Of a DNA stretch of 64,000 bases, positions 1 to 13,500 are shown one piece after another. A program made the position numbers and the translations under genes. The stretch lies in NCBI RefSeq assembly GCF_018143015.1, contig NC_054753.1, positions 29,283,292 to 29,347,291 on the forward strand, given 5' to 3'. This DNA is from Lytechinus variegatus. Taxonomy: Eukaryota; Echinodermata; Echinoidea; Temnopleuroida; Toxopneustidae. The notes under the pieces are model-generated. The model was not told the origin of the DNA. It searched no databases and was given only the letters and a program-made list of their open reading frames with translations. The first letter of the stretch is position 1. Each line of letters begins with the position of its first letter.

Positions 1-1139
1 GCTTATTAGCTAACGTTTTTGTTTATACCTGTTACTTTCAACCATTGTTGAAAGAACGAAAAAGGTAACCGAACCGTCTATTAGGATAGCACAGGATCAG
101 GCTCGTTCGCAAACAGAGCGCCAGCAGGAAAGCAATTATCACCCTCCACAGGTATGAATTGACAGCGCACGGCTTGAGGTCAGAGGGAGAGAGAACGCCC
201 GATAGCTAGGCATTTAAAAGAAAATGAAAATATGCTTGTAAAGAAAAGAATACCAAACTAAATTTGTTTTGAGCAAAATACTTGTTTTGGTGTCTGTATT
301 ATTGTTTACTTGTTTGGTAGAGTATTATATAAATATGTAGTTTTTCTTGATCACGTTGATCTACATTCCACGCATTCAGCATAACACACATGTGCACTTA
401 TTATTAATGATTCAGTTATTCTTAAAGCTAACGTTAATGCTAACTCGTGTGTATTCAAAAGTTAACAGATTTGATTTTCCTGTTGATTTTTAATAACAAA
501 TGAATTATTTGTCATTTTGAATAATTAAAATAATTTGCATGAAATATACTTATGGTGAAAAGAAAAAAATGCATATTCTTAAAAACAAGAAAATAAGCAA
601 TAACTCGGTGGCCAGGACCCTCGGTAAATTCTAATCCCTACTAAATATTGATCGTTAACATTCGTACCAAAACCGAATTACCTACAAAATCAAGCATTTT
701 GCAATTAAGATTTTCCAATGGCTCCCTATATTCACTTATATTATTGCGGTTTTTTTTTTCAGATACCCCCTCTAAAATTCCCGAGTCTACTTCAGCCACT
801 GTTATGAGAATGTAGGTCTGTACCATGAGAACGTGGTCGTGAATTTGACTCCTGTTTGTGTGTATCACCTACCGTGATTGAATTGGCCGAAATGCTGCCG
901 TGTAAGGGTATTCTCAACAAACATATAGAAAATCGTCAATTTTTTCTCACGACCGAGTTAAGTGATCGGCTGCTGTGTCAGAAATTTGACTAAGCGGCAT
1001 CCGGGGGATAAGGTCCTGGTGGAATTTTCATAGCTAAGCTGGTGGTTTTATGCTTCGGATCGTCGAGCCTTAGATTAAGATGTTTGCGAAAAGCGAGGGA
1101 CGAAAGCGAGCGAGGGGAAGACGAAGAGGCGATACCGTC
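1..1139. other. Intergenic, nothing recognised
   Basis: AT-rich sequence with no coding, RNA or transposon signature I can support. Confidence 0.6.
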
Positions 1140-1575
1140 TTCCATTCTCACCATCCCTACTACTTCTTTCTCTCTGTTTCCTTACCCCCCCCCCCCCTTT
1201 CTCTCTCTATAACTATCTAGTCTCTCTCTCTTTCTATACCTCCTATCTTTGTACATCCCCCTCTCTCTCTGTTATTCTTTATCCCATTTCTTTATGTTCA
1301 ATTTCCTTCTCTAACCCTATCATGTATTTATGTGTCCCTTTTCTCTCCCACTATCATCCTTTTAAAAAATGTTCTTTATACCTATAATGTTTTGTCTCCC
1401 AAATAAATGATCCCCCCTCTCTCTCTCTGTTTTCTCCTTTTCCCTCTGTAATTTTTTTTTCTCCCTCATCATCTCTTCCCTTTCTTCATTTCTTCCTTTC
1501 TTTACATATTATTTCATCCTTTCAAATCTAATCTCCCTCCTCTCTCTCTTTCATTATTCCCTCTCCTCAACCCTG
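1140..1575. repeat. Polypyrimidine tract
   Basis: About 430 bp of almost only C and T on the plus strand, with C12 at 1187, CTCTCT runs and few purines. Such mirror-type tracts can form triplex DNA. A similar tract lies at 14820-15070, and purine versions at 3090-3260 and 13380-13500. Confidence 0.85.
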
Positions 1576-2751
1576 TTGATCAGATCTCGGACCTAACAGA
1601 GATCCATGATCAGATTATCATTTTTTGTAAGTCCGGGTTCAACCTATTTGTCAGTGCACCCCTCCCCGACTCGCTCCCTGCTGATCTTCATCCACATTCC
1701 ATTGAGGAAACATCATCTATTTCATGTCACTGGCAATACGACACTCGTGCGAACATATCGATCTTATTTGCCTTCTCCTTCAGGTATAAGGTGAATGTCA
1801 AGTGTTGTGTTTATTTGACCCCAGCGCCATATTTCTGATGCTATCACAAGAAATTATTAAAGGCTATAAGTCAATCCTGGAACAAGTCTGTTTGAAAGCA
1901 GAAGATTTAACAACAGAGAGGTAAACTCTCGCGTTAAGCCAACCAACTCTATTTCTGATCCTTTTTGTTATGACTTTTGATGAACTATTCTTAATTAGTT
2001 TTGCTTAAATTAAGACAATTAAAGAATATAGAATCTTCATTTTGCTTTAGATGTAAGCAAACTATTAAATCTATAAAGTAAGCGAAATTGTATGGAATAA
2101 AAGAACACTGATTACTTTCGATTTAGTAAGCCATTATTCGGACCACGGCTTTCTTCAAGAAAAATGATAAAATAAAATATCATTGATTTTGAAGGAATTA
2201 TTTGATGATGGCGATTATTACAAGAGTCAACTAAAATATACAAATTTAATGGGATTAAAATCGGTAACTAGTACTTTTTAAATTTAATTCAACATTAATT
2301 TCTAAAGGTAAATGCATTAATACATTGCTAAAAGTTACGATACAATGGTAGCTTGTGACGAGTACACCGTGTCATAGACAATAAAGACATAATACATGTA
2401 AAGACTTATCCAGTACATAACAAGGGGAAAACAAAAACCACGAAAACAAAACAGGGCTACTTTATACCAGAGTTGGTCCCTCTATCACATATATTATTGC
2501 AAAGGATGTTTTTAAAATATCAATGTTAGATAGCAGGTTATGAAAAGGAACAAAGATGACATCTTGTTTCTTCTACGTGTTGTTATCGACCTAAATGCCT
2601 GTATTTATGTCGCCTCATCTATTTGATCGTCGCGTTATTTGCCTTTGAAAAACACATAAAATGCTTAAACTATTTCCCATTATTTGTTTTATGATAAAAC
2701 AACAATATTTTGATGTAGATGATACAATGCTTAGTAATTGGGACTTGATGC
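1576..2751. other. Intergenic, nothing recognised
   Basis: Unique-looking AT-rich DNA. It starts with a GATCAGATCTCGG...GATCCATGATCAGA stretch after the pyrimidine tract. Confidence 0.6.
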
Positions 2752-2830
2752 CGATGTGCTGGGGATCAAACACCTGACTTTCAGACGTCCATGCAGTCAA
2801 GCAGAGACCACTCGGCCTCGTCACCGCTCT
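2752..2830 (-). mobile_element. Degenerate tRNA-derived SINE head (Ser/Leu-like)
   Basis: The minus strand reads GACGAGGCCGAGTGGTCTC, close to the 5' part of tRNA-Ser/Leu. It continues to a B-box-like GTGTTTGATCCCC about 60 nt later. Too degenerate to be a functional tRNA. Confidence 0.4.
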
Positions 2831-4889
2831 AGGTCGTAATATGTCCATAGTATTACCAGTTGTTCCATATCCCTGGTATTACCGAAATGATGCGCCATCT
2901 AGCAATTGCAATAGGCATGATATGGATTTGGTTGATACACTGTTTTTATTTTTTCATTCATACTGCGTTGTGAGATTAGTATCGTGAGTGGTATAAGATA
3001 TCTAAGTGTTAAGTTTTCAAAATTATGTGTTGCAAATGGTAAAGAGGAGTGGCGGTTTAAAGGAAACAGAGATATTATGAACAAGGAGGGGGAAGAGGTT
3101 TACCTGAAATCGCGAGTGAGACGTAGATAAATATAGTTTAAAAATTAAACGAAGAGGGGAAGAACGAGAGAGGGAATGGAAGAATGAAAGGAGAGAGCGC
3201 ATAGTAAGACAGGAAGAGAGGATCAAAGATAGAGAGAAGGAGGGAATTAGAATATACATTGAGAAAAAAGAGGAAGAAACAGAAAGAAAGACGTGCATTG
3301 AATCATAGAGTTCGGCAAATCAAATCTATATAAAAGCCAATATACAAATGGAGAAGATAAATGAAGAGGAGATTGCAAAGTGCAAACCTAGCGGCAAACA
3401 ATAGCAGCTCGTGATCACGTACCTTGGTCTGCATGAGGGGGCGTGGCTTTGGTGACTGTCTATTATACCAATATCATATATAGATATCATTGCATCAATA
3501 ACAATGGGATTCACAAACAGCGGTTATAGGCAGACAAATAATCTTAATGACCTCGTTAAGGTGAATAGTCTACCTGATGTCATCAGAAACCAAACGTGTA
3601 GAGACTTGTCATTGCCTTTATCTTATATATCTCTTACCTTTCTGTAAAAAAAAACTACATCAAAATAATGTCCAAATAAAACGAATGGAAATTACGAACA
3701 CAAATGATGAATTGATTTAAATCAGAACAATATTTAAATCAAAATAATAGATAAAATTAAAGAGAAGAACGATGACATTTGATAAAACGAGTTAAAAATC
3801 AATCAGAAATCGTTTATAAAATCAAACATGTCAAATGTAACAAAGAGTAGATGACATGAGATAAAAAAAGTCCACCCGAAGATCAAGTTGATTTGAATGA
3901 ATAGAGTCAAACAAGCAAAACGCTGAAAATATCATCATAATCGGACAAAATTAAGAAAATTGTATATATAATTATTCAAAACTTTTAATTGTTTGCATGG
4001 AAAGATAATCGATGTTTCCACACATTCAATTTCTCTTATTTTATCATACGGAATTTCTTTGTTGTTGTTGTTATTTTAGCATATTTTTAATCAAGAAACT
4101 CTATTTGAAATGATATATATTATTTAATGGCAATTCAATATGTTCAAGGCCAAGGCGGGCAAAAAATATTACGAAAGTTAGACATTTAAACGTTCCACAT
4201 TTCATGTAATAAAGATCTCAAGGCATAGAGTGCGAAGTTATAAGTTCCTCCATTTACACACGGCCGTGCTGATAAATCTTATTACTTATAATGTCTAATT
4301 TGACATACAATTATAATGAAATTTCCAGTGTTATGTTTTTGCTTATTTGTTTACTTTATTCGAATTAGTTTATTATCAAGGTGACTTTGGCTTTTTCAAA
4401 AAGCAGCAAAACTTACATCAGAATTAGATCAAAAGTTGTTATCTCTTGTAGCAAAATGCAGCAATAGCAATACAGTAGACGTGGCGGTGATGATGGTGGT
4501 GGTGGTTATGAATAGCATAATTTCGAGGTGAATCCAAAATCTATTTCTTCTCTTGAAATAAGGCTTCAAATATCAAAATTTTCCATTGCACCTCTGCTCA
4601 TTTTTAAGGGTTATCCCTTGAAATCAGTATCAACCTGTATCATATTTGCTTTGCGATAAAACAAGTGCTCTAACACGCTTTTCTATCCTGTGAAAAGTCA
4701 ATACTAACCCCGTGCAAGTTTGTTATTTGGCAAACAGATTTATTATTATGCAGACCTATCAATCAAGTGTTTTTGACCGACTTTGAGTGTTAAATCCCAC
4801 CTTCTATTGTTTAAAAAACTGATAAAAATTGGAAGGTCTCTTGTCTTAAATATTTGATATGTTCTTGATATATAATTTGTAAAGAAGAC
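2831..4889. other. Intergenic with purine tract
   Basis: The purine-rich tract at 3090-3260 (GAGAGAG, AGGAAGAAA) is the only structure. The rest is AT-rich unique sequence. Confidence 0.6.
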
Positions 4890-5010
4890 CTGGGCCCTGT
4901 CTTACAAAGAGTTACGATTGATCCGATCAGTCTCAATTATATGGAAATCCATCAATGTCATATTTTTTTCTTTTGGAAATTTGCTCAATGTCCTTTGAAA
5001 ACAAAAAGAA
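4890..5010 (+). repeat. Dispersed repeat (GTCTTACAAAGAGTTACGATTG family)
   Basis: GTCTTACAAAGAGTTACGAT and TGATCCGATCAGTCTCAA, followed by ATGGAAATCCATCAATGTCAT, recur inverted at 42735-42840 and partly at 42315-42365. Confidence 0.65.
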
Positions 5011-5989
5011 GCGTGCTGTATTGTCAAGAAAAAAAAATAATGTTTGAACATACGTCATTTCTAGAAAATATAACAATCAGTACTTCAAAACACTTTCGAC
5101 ACTCTTTTGAATGGCAATTGCGGAGATTTCAACCCGATTCTTCACATATTTTCTACTCTTTAAGCTATTTAACTATCTTTCATCTTCGACGCGAGAGCAG
5201 TTTATCATTACACGGATCCTAAACCGTGCTCTTACCAAATTTAACTTCATCATTGATGGAATTAACGGGAACAAGCTTGCTTCTAGCCACCCTCTTCTTT
5301 CTCCATTTTCCTGCACTTTGTTGATCATGGTCATGATCTCCTTCTGGGATAACTATTTTTTTACGAGAAAATCAATGATTGTCCTTCTGCGGTCACCAAA
5401 CCAGGTTTCCTAAAATCTTGATCTTGAAGAAAGGATTTAGTTTCCTCAGAGCTTAAGCCCTAGTTTTATCTCCGATGATCTCTTCTTTACCAATTTATTT
5501 TCTCTAACCCCACACCCGTGTACCCTTCACATAACATCGTTTGATATTTGGCGCTCTAGAAGATTTAGCAGACGACATTGATACCAAACCCGCGCGAATC
5601 CCATTTTCTTTCACGATTTTACCGCCCAAATCATCCGACTGTCATCGCGTCGTGTATTGCGGACAAAGACAAATAGGGATGCTGATTTCTGTTTTCTTAT
5701 TTTACCTTCTTGTAATTTAAAAATGATGTCATCTGTTGAACAATCGGATAAGATCCTAGTCCTTGTTCGATAAATTGCAAAGCGAAAAGGGATGAAATTA
5801 AATCCACTTGTTCCAAATTTGAGTGCAGGATTTGCCATGAGAAGTTGTTTATCTAAACGTGCCGCAATTCAAAAAGTATTTTCATTCTCTTGAATGATGA
5901 TATTTCAGTAAATTCCTTGCGATTTCGAAAAACATTGAACGCTTATCCAAAGCCGGGAACCTAAATCGATGAGACTTGCTGTAAGCTAG
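5011..5989. other. Intergenic, nothing recognised
   Basis: Overlapping 93- and 100-codon open frames at 4941-5413 have no domain, and the first starts inside a dispersed repeat. Confidence 0.55.
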
Positions 5990-6300
5990 CCAGATGATGT
6001 TCGTTATTCCGAAGGCTGGACTACGACGAAGGTTCGTTATTCCGAAACATGCAACTTGCATGATTTATATAAAAAGCATGCTCGTTGGTCCAGAAATGAT
6101 AGGTGCTTTGGTATAAAATAATAAATATATAATAAACTTTGCGAACCTTACTTCATTTTCGATTTAATGAATCTTACTTTTCAGATTCACTAAAACAAAA
6201 CCCTTTGTTAATTTATAGAATAAATGATAACCAATCTCTTTACCACTGAATCTTGACTCTTTATCGAATCTTCGAATAACGAGTTGTAACCAGCCTACCA
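5990..6300. repeat. Possible MITE with TTCGTTATTCCGAA ends
   Basis: GTTCGTTATTCCGAA occurs at 6000 and again at 6033. A related inverted sequence (CTTCGAATAACGAGTTG) lies at about 6270. Borders are not clear. Confidence 0.35.
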
Positions 6301-7029
6301 ACAAGAAAACTAAAATTTTAAGAACAAACAGCTCACATTTTGATATCTCACACTGATTTGTTTTCAGACATAAAATACAATATCATTTATCATGTAGTTC
6401 ATTATGATAATCGTTCCTGATCAGTGTAATGCCGGAGTGTAATGTCCAAAATCTGTTTTAAAAAACTGTTGACCTACAAGTTAAATTTATCAGAATCTTG
6501 TTTGTCGTATATGCAAACAACAATATTAATTTGTTCGATAAAACCATGGACGTTGACTCTCAAGGAGCCAGTTATTTCCTTTCAGTGTCTCGCCCATTAG
6601 CGTCAAGTTTGGGGTAATTGATTGGTTTGGTAGTAATAATATTGTATGAGAATTTTAGACAAGTTTGACTAAATACAGATTGTTAACTTTGGACAAAAAT
6701 GCAAACAGATATACCAATTAATTTAATAGACACGACAGAGACCCAAAGCAACTAATGGTGAACAGGTAAAGAGATAAACACAAGAGTCATGCAAAAAGGA
6801 AAGTAAAATAGTTTTACGTTTAAAAAAATTGTTACCAGTCTTGGTCATGGTAAAATGCTGAATGTATAGATGATGAACGTAATGATAAAAATAAAGACTC
6901 TATCAATAATATTTGAAATTAAAAAAATGCTATAAAATATAATATTTTTTAGTACTCTCTTATCAATATAATGGAAATGCTTTATAGTTTTGATTAGTTA
7001 TCTAAAATTCTTTTTTATATGGGATTGTC
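6301..7029. other. Intergenic, nothing recognised
   Basis: Very AT-rich DNA leading into the LINE tail; no feature is supported. Confidence 0.55.
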
Positions 7030-7327
7030 CCATTGGTAGTCTAACTTAATATAATAATATATATGATTTGTATGGCGCCAAATCCATAAGAATATCAAAT
7101 GCTCTAGGCGCACTAGTGCAAAGTAGAGGTGAAAAAGAAGGAAAAGTATTTAGATTAAAAGTGCTGAAGACAAATAGAAGGGATAAATATAAATTGTAGG
7201 CCAAATTAAACATATAGGTTTTAAGATTAGATTTAAACATTTCAACAGAGCTACTATCTTTAATGGTTCGAGGAAGAGAATTCCATGCGGATGGCCCAGC
7301 ATGGGCAAATGTACGTTCCCCCCACAT
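7030..7327 (-). mobile_element. 5'-truncated non-LTR retrotransposon (LINE) 3' end
   Basis: The minus-strand translation begins GERTFAHAGPSAWNSLPRTI and continues with KSNLKTYMF. This is the conserved C-terminal region after the reverse transcriptase of many LINE ORF2 proteins (consensus sense: R.F...AP..WN.LP..I, then FK..LKT.LF). A stop lies just upstream and no RT catalytic part is present, so the insertion is 5'-truncated. It ends in TTGGCGCCATACAAATC followed by an AT-rich TATTATTATA tail (7030-7070), similar to the tail of the SINEs in this window. Confidence 0.7.
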
Positions 7328-9026
7328 ATGTTTACACTATGGTTAAAACAACATCAATCAGACAGAATTATGATTCAGTCATTTACATGATGCTCACCTC
7401 TTTACAAAAAATTATACGAGTAAACATTTTTTTTTCTGAAAGAGGTCAAGAGAAAAGACTACAAACACCGTTATGAAATGAAAATGAAATGTGATTTGAA
7501 GATATTTCACATTTCATCTATTTCCCAATCGTCATCATGACTTTTTGTAAACATTTCTTTGAAACCAAAGTTGTATCCGTAGCAATTATCGTGATTCCAT
7601 CTGTTCATCTAAAAACTAATACAAGGTAAAATCATTATCACATCATTGTATTTATTTATTTATATACGTATATATACATTTAGCCATCAAGCTGTTAGTG
7701 TTTTCATGTCCTTTTCTCTCTCTCTTTCATTAATATTTCACATCCCTTTTCTGTACATGTAATCTCTTTCTCCCTCTCCACCCTTCTGCTTATCTTGCGG
7801 CCCTTCCTATGGGATAAAATTCTAAAATATTTTCTTCACATAATATAATTATACAGATCCATTTTAATGGTATATTATCATTGTTGTTTATGAAAACGTT
7901 TCAATTAATTCTTGTTAGTTGTTTTGAAGTGTTCAGGCAGCCAATGCACTCTTGAACTTCGTTTTTTCTAGAGAAAAATAATGAAAATACCATTCATGTC
8001 AACAATTGCAAAGCGTGGGAAATATTCGTCCAATTTTATTTTTTTGCAGAGATTTTTCTTTGATTGTCTCTTCTCATCATTGTCTTCTCCTGTCTTGAAA
8101 GAGATAAAATATTCACGGTTTGTGATCTTTCAAATTACAGAGATTCAGTCGTGCATGCATTGAGTCAATTTCGTTCAAAATATTTACAGGTTAGTAACAT
8201 ATTTTCATAGCAGCTTTAAAGCTTGTGTATAGTTTTGGTAAATCCACCAAAATGCACCTATCACTATTCCATTTCATTGCTAGCTAATATGAATGGATAT
8301 GCCCTATAACACTTATGATGTGGAGGACATGAAATGAAAATGTGTTTTACAGGTTAAATTCTGCTATTTTACATGGAAATTTAACTTGATCGGGTCACCC
8401 GATCAAATTAAAATATCTGTGTGTTTTTGTCTTTCAATTAAATCCTATTCCAAATCATGGAATGGGCTGAAACTTTCAAGATATGTTCTTTGTCTGTAAC
8501 TTTTGGATATCTAATCACTAAATTTATAAGATAAATGCCTGAATGCCCATTTTTAAAATTTAAAACAAGCATCGCCGAGAGAGGGCGCTATATATCTAAG
8601 ATTTGAATATTTGAAATTTCTCTTTACCAAAGCTATACACAGGCTTTAACGGTTTCTTCATAACGTGGGAGAACAAAGGTGTGCGGATTGCTATGATTCT
8701 TTCGGGGGTGTCTCTATTCCTTTACCCATAGAGCTATTGCTTTACCCATTCAGATGTCATCCCAGATCTGCCTCGTCATGATTTGTCGAAATGATTCAAT
8801 AGGAGCAACCACAAAATCCAGCCCCGACTCAGAGAGATTGAGTATACTAGCATAGCTTTGCTGATATCTTTGATGTTTCTAAAACTTATCTCTGAAACAT
8901 GAATTATTTATATACATATATATATATACCTACACCCGACAAATGAAATTATGATTGGTACAGTGTCGAAAATCTGTCTATATATCTGACGGTCAATCGG
9001 ATCGGGGTCGCCCTAGCCACTAACCC
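7328..9026. other. Intergenic, short palindromes only
   Basis: Contains the palindrome TTGATCGGGTCACCCGATCAA (8386-8406) and an 11-bp-arm hairpin ATGAAATGTGA/TCACATTTCAT near 7483-7517. No gene is seen. Confidence 0.55.
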
Positions 9027-9092
9027 GTCTCTGTAGTGGTTAAGGCACCGGCGTTCAAAGCTGGGGGCCCGGGTTCGATTCCCGGCAGAGAC
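9027..9092 (+). ncRNA. tRNA-like Pol III unit with a UCA-type loop
   Basis: A 7-bp acceptor stem (GTCTCTG/CAGAGAC), an A-box-like TAGTGGTTAAGGCAC, a perfect T arm (CCGGGTTCGATTCCCGG) and a T9 run at 9094-9102 are all present. The anticodon stem can be drawn as CCGGC/GCTGG around loop GTTCAAA, which would place TCA as anticodon. At 66 nt the D arm is too short for a normal tRNA, and the long acceptor of tRNA-Sec is missing. It is therefore a tRNA-derived element or SINE head rather than a confirmed tRNA gene. Confidence 0.5.
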
Positions 9093-9251
9093 ATTTTTTT
9101 TTGGCATTACCAATTTTTCCAAAAGGGCAGATAGCTATGTGGAACCTTGATTTAAGCTACGCCTAACCATTGTTCCTTTCATCCATTTCTTTCACAAAAT
9201 GTTTAAATAAAAGAGTTGCTGAAGCTGACGTACATTTATAATTTCACACAT

Positions 9252-9265
9252 TTATATATATATAC

Positions 9266-9341
<76 letters not shown>
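9252..9341. repeat. (AT)n microsatellite
   Basis: About 90 bp of almost pure TA, broken once by CGG near 9266. It is able to extrude as a cruciform. Confidence 0.97.
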
Positions 9342-9345
<4 letters not shown>

Positions 9346-9799
9346 ATTTTAATGATAAATGCAACTTGCAATACATAAGTAGTTAATAGATAAAAACACA
9401 AAATTGTATATCCCCACATTTTTGTTGAGTAAATAAAGCTCTCGACTTGCCCCCCCCCCCCACCATCAGACTATCATGTTCCCTCTCCCGCGAAGAGTTG
9501 AGAGCGAAATTGGTTTACATCCCTCCTGTTGGCAAATCTAATGAGTGGGATGGTAGTTATTGAGGTATAATTTGAACAATTTCAACGTGAATAAACCACT
9601 AGATTAAAGAACGATTATCATGACTATCCTAACGACCATTTGGATAAAAAAGCTCACTTATATACCTATAAAGGGTTTTATCCTTCCATCTGCCACACGA
9701 ACTCACGCAAATCAAACCAAATGAGTAATAGATTCTAGATTTGATAAAAGCTATGCCCCCTCGATGCCCTCAATACCAATTTCATTCATAATCTTAGAT

Positions 9800-9890
9800 A
9801 TGATATAATAGCAGGTGGATTCGAATCCAGAGTGGATGAAGCCTATGGACCGTGACACCCATTACTCTAAACCACCGATCTCTCAATCCA
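9800..9890 (-). mobile_element. Degenerate tRNA-derived SINE head
   Basis: The minus strand shows GGTGGTTTAGAGTAATGGG (A-box-like) and GGATTCGAATCC (B-box-like) about 50 nt apart, the spacing of a tRNA head. No folded tRNA can be drawn. Low certainty. Confidence 0.35.
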
Positions 9891-12800
9891 ATCCGTTGTC
9901 CCGAAAGACAGCATTTCTGGTCTAGTAAATTCCATTGTTTATCGGTTTCTTTTCAAACTTCATAAAAGATCGCAAGAGCGTCTTTCTGCTGTCCTAAACC
10001 ACGTGATTACTCTTTTAAACTTTGAGATATTAAAAGTCAGTGAGATTTCCTATCGCATCAATCTCGTTATGGTAGTTTTCCGCGTCTGCACCTTTCTTTA
10101 CCGTCCTCTGCACGCATGCAATCAATGTGAGAATTTCAAAAAGGCTGATTTTTTTGTTTTCTTTTAACGAAAATTGCATATTCAATTTATGTTTATTCAG
10201 TAAATGTCTTGCACAAACAGTATCTGTAATAGACCTAGGTCTATTTCATTTTCGAAATTATTTTAGCCAGATAGAAGGGATCATTCTATTGCCAAAAGCG
10301 AGGTTTTTTATTGTTATATTTTATTTCCAGATTTTTATTTTTACCTGGTTGAAATGATAAATCTGCCAAAGTGTTGTCCAGAAAATTTGTAACAGTATAA
10401 TAATATTATTTTTAATAATCATGTAAGTAGAACTATGATAACTATTCAGTCTTAAGTTTGTATTGTATCTCAAAGAAATTATACAATAAATTTGCCAGCC
10501 CTGCTTTATGCGCAATGCCAGAAGATCACGACTGCTAAACATACCATTATGACCAGCCTTGCCCAGGCCTGACATTATTATTTTTGGCAGGGAAAGTGAC
10601 AAATTAACGTCCTATAGTTTTGTTATACTGCTAATTGTATTTCCTTAGTCAATAAAAACGAAATCTGCAGAGGGGATTGTCATCTGAATTACTAATGAGG
10701 TCCTTTTACATGTTTTACATGTTTTAGGTGAATGCGTTGGGCTTGGAATAGAACTAAGCTAATCCCGTTTGAGACGCCATGACTGATATTATATTTGAAG
10801 GCAAAATGGAATTTAAAAAAAGAAAATAGAGTAAAAGATATAATCTAGTTCTGGTCATGCTGACAGGCGACAGTGATATCATTGTAGACTAGTATGAAAT
10901 AATATTTCATCATATCATGTCATATTTTGTTGAAACGCGTGCGCATATCGGATTCTGTTTTCTTTTGCACGCTTCAACCCAACCTCATTTTTGGCGGGGA
11001 AATAACTTGGAGTTTGTGGCATTTCTTTGAGATCACGTGATACCCAAACTACAGGGTGTGGCATCAAATTGGTAGAATATCAGGGTTTCAGGTACATTTT
11101 CGAGATAAGTATAATTCTTGCCAGGCTGATTAAACATGTTCAATGAAAATTGTAGTATTTTATATAATGATGCCTGAATGAATGAAAGTTGAAATACCCG
11201 CGGCCTGCTTCACACAGAACTTACGATAATGGTAGCCTTGAAATTACGCTAAAACCATGATAAGTTACAGCTACGGCACAAGAGTCAATCGTAATAAGTT
11301 CCAAACTTCCCATTATACATCTTATAGTTACTATTACTATTGTAAGTCTTTATAAAACGGTCCCTGTTGTGTTGAAAACAAGTCCGAAAATGATTATCAG
11401 TCATGAACATGAAATGGTTCACTTCAAATGACTCCTAATATAATTCTTTTTAAATAATGGAAAATATTTGAGCAATGATATTGTTCACATTTTTAAATTT
11501 TTTTTTGAAAATTGAACATCTAAGTGTTTGTTTGTATAATACAAGATATGTGCCGCATGGCTCTTTAAAAAATGTGTGATTCCTGAGAAATGAGCAAAAG
11601 AAGCACAGAATTCCATAAAATGTCGGGTATTTTTCAAGCCTTTTTGTGTTATAGTGACCATCAGAATTATCGGTTTTGAGCTTCGATTTCATAATTTCAC
11701 AAAGACGAGTTTATTTCAATGTAATAGAATATAGATCTATATGATTATGGTATAATTTAACCTTGATTTCAAAGACTTTTTTACGAAATAATTGTTTGCT
11801 GTAGCTACTTTCTTTTACTTTTAAGTTGGGTTCCATTTTTCTTACTGACTCTGTTGTTTATGAATTAGCCAAGGGAATAAAAAATATGGTTTTACGATGG
11901 CTATCTCCCTAATATTCTCACACGGATGATGTTACATGATTAAAGAGATTACACATCTTAAATTAAAAACTGCATTGGATTATCAGAAATGATATGATAT
12001 AAAGAGAATAGTCATTCGGTATTTGAAACATTTATTATTAGTATTGTTATTATCTATTCGACCAATATAAAAAAGTATATACACATTACATCACAAAAAA
12101 AAAACGATTACAGTACATGAACATGCATTTACCTCCAATTTTCTCACAATTCGTATTAAGATTTGAGATACATTTGTGTGTAAATGTCTTATTAGTTGTC
12201 GAAATGACTTGGAATTTCTTTCGGAATCCCATAAACTAAGAAAATACATTTCGTCTCCTAACCATTTTTGTGACCATTAGAAACTATTATTGTTTATTAT
12301 TTCTCAAGTGGAAATAATCATTCAATCATTTTAGCTATTGAATGTTGTATTTTTACAGTTCAACAGTTCCAATTGTTGATAAAACAGAATATCCATTTTT
12401 CTTGTAATAGGCCATTACATTATTATTCACTCAAATACCAATTTGATGATAAAACAAATAACACAGTACATGAGATCCCTATAGCTATATAAAATAACAA
12501 AGGAAAATACAAAATGGAATATTAATGATATATAAAACCATGGGTACACTATTGTTTTTCATATTCCACATTTAATTTACATTTTGAAGTTGAACTGTAA
12601 AAATTACAGTGACAAGACACTTAATCCAAATAATAAATAAAACCAACCTGAAAAATTGATTTCATAATCCGCATTTTATCTTTAAGTTTTGGCTTCGAAC
12701 TGTAATAATATCACTGACAAGAGTGTAGATTGCCCAAGTGTTTTTATTGGAGATATCTCTTGCTACAGCTCATCAAACAATGAAAAAGTGCATGCAGTAG

Positions 12801-13221
12801 TAGAAAGAAGGATGACATTTCAAAAACATTCCCCCTCTTGAAATATAACCCGCTCACTGATATATTTGTGTTTTTCTTTACTGCACGAAAACAGAAAACG
12901 CGTGACACCGTTCCCGTTTTGGAATAGAAACAAGAAAAAAAAGGAAGGGGGAAATAAATCAAGCTGGAAGACGGCTAGCAATATAAAGTTTGGTAAAGAA
13001 AACGCAATTCTTTATCACGTGACACGCAAATGAATTTTCATTGGACGTCAAGTTTTGTAGTTGGTTTCTTTGGAGCAAAAAAATTGAAATGAACATGGTA
13101 AAGATGCAAGAGAGATTTGAGAGTGATGAACACAAACCTCAAATAAAAATGAATAAATAAATGAAATCATACCAGAATAAATAATTGTCGAGAAAATGAA
13201 TATACTTTGTGTGTATTAAAG
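9891..13221. other. Intergenic, nothing recognised
   Basis: AT-rich unique sequence. A TTTTGGCGGGGAAA block near 10989 resembles an E2F site but is isolated. Confidence 0.55.
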
Positions 13222-13280
13222 TGTGTGTGTATGTGTGTGTGAGGATGTGTGTGTGTGTGTGTGTGTGAGGAGTGTGTGCT
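13222..13280. repeat. (GT)n microsatellite
   Basis: Interrupted GT runs within a purine-rich area (13380-13500). It explains the HTHTH-type open frames on the minus strand. Confidence 0.95.
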
Positions 13281-13500
13281 GCGGGATAAAAAGAGCAATA
13301 GAGTGATGTACAAGAGAATGAGATTTAAAACAAAACAATGGTAATGAAACAACTTGGGGCGAGTGTGTTTTGCAGGTGTGAGTGTGGGAGCCAGAGAAAG
13401 GGAACATGGGGAATGGAAGAGGGCAAAAGAGCGTAAGAGAAGAGGGGAGAGAGTGGGAAGTACAAGAGAGAGAGAAAAAAATAGAGCGAGAGGGGAAGAT

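Noticed and set aside
9027..9092. Selenocysteine tRNA
   Set aside because: TCA loop is suggestive, but the long acceptor and D arm and the ~90-nt length of tRNA-Sec are missing.
10989..11002. E2F site
   Set aside because: Single isolated match in gene-free DNA.
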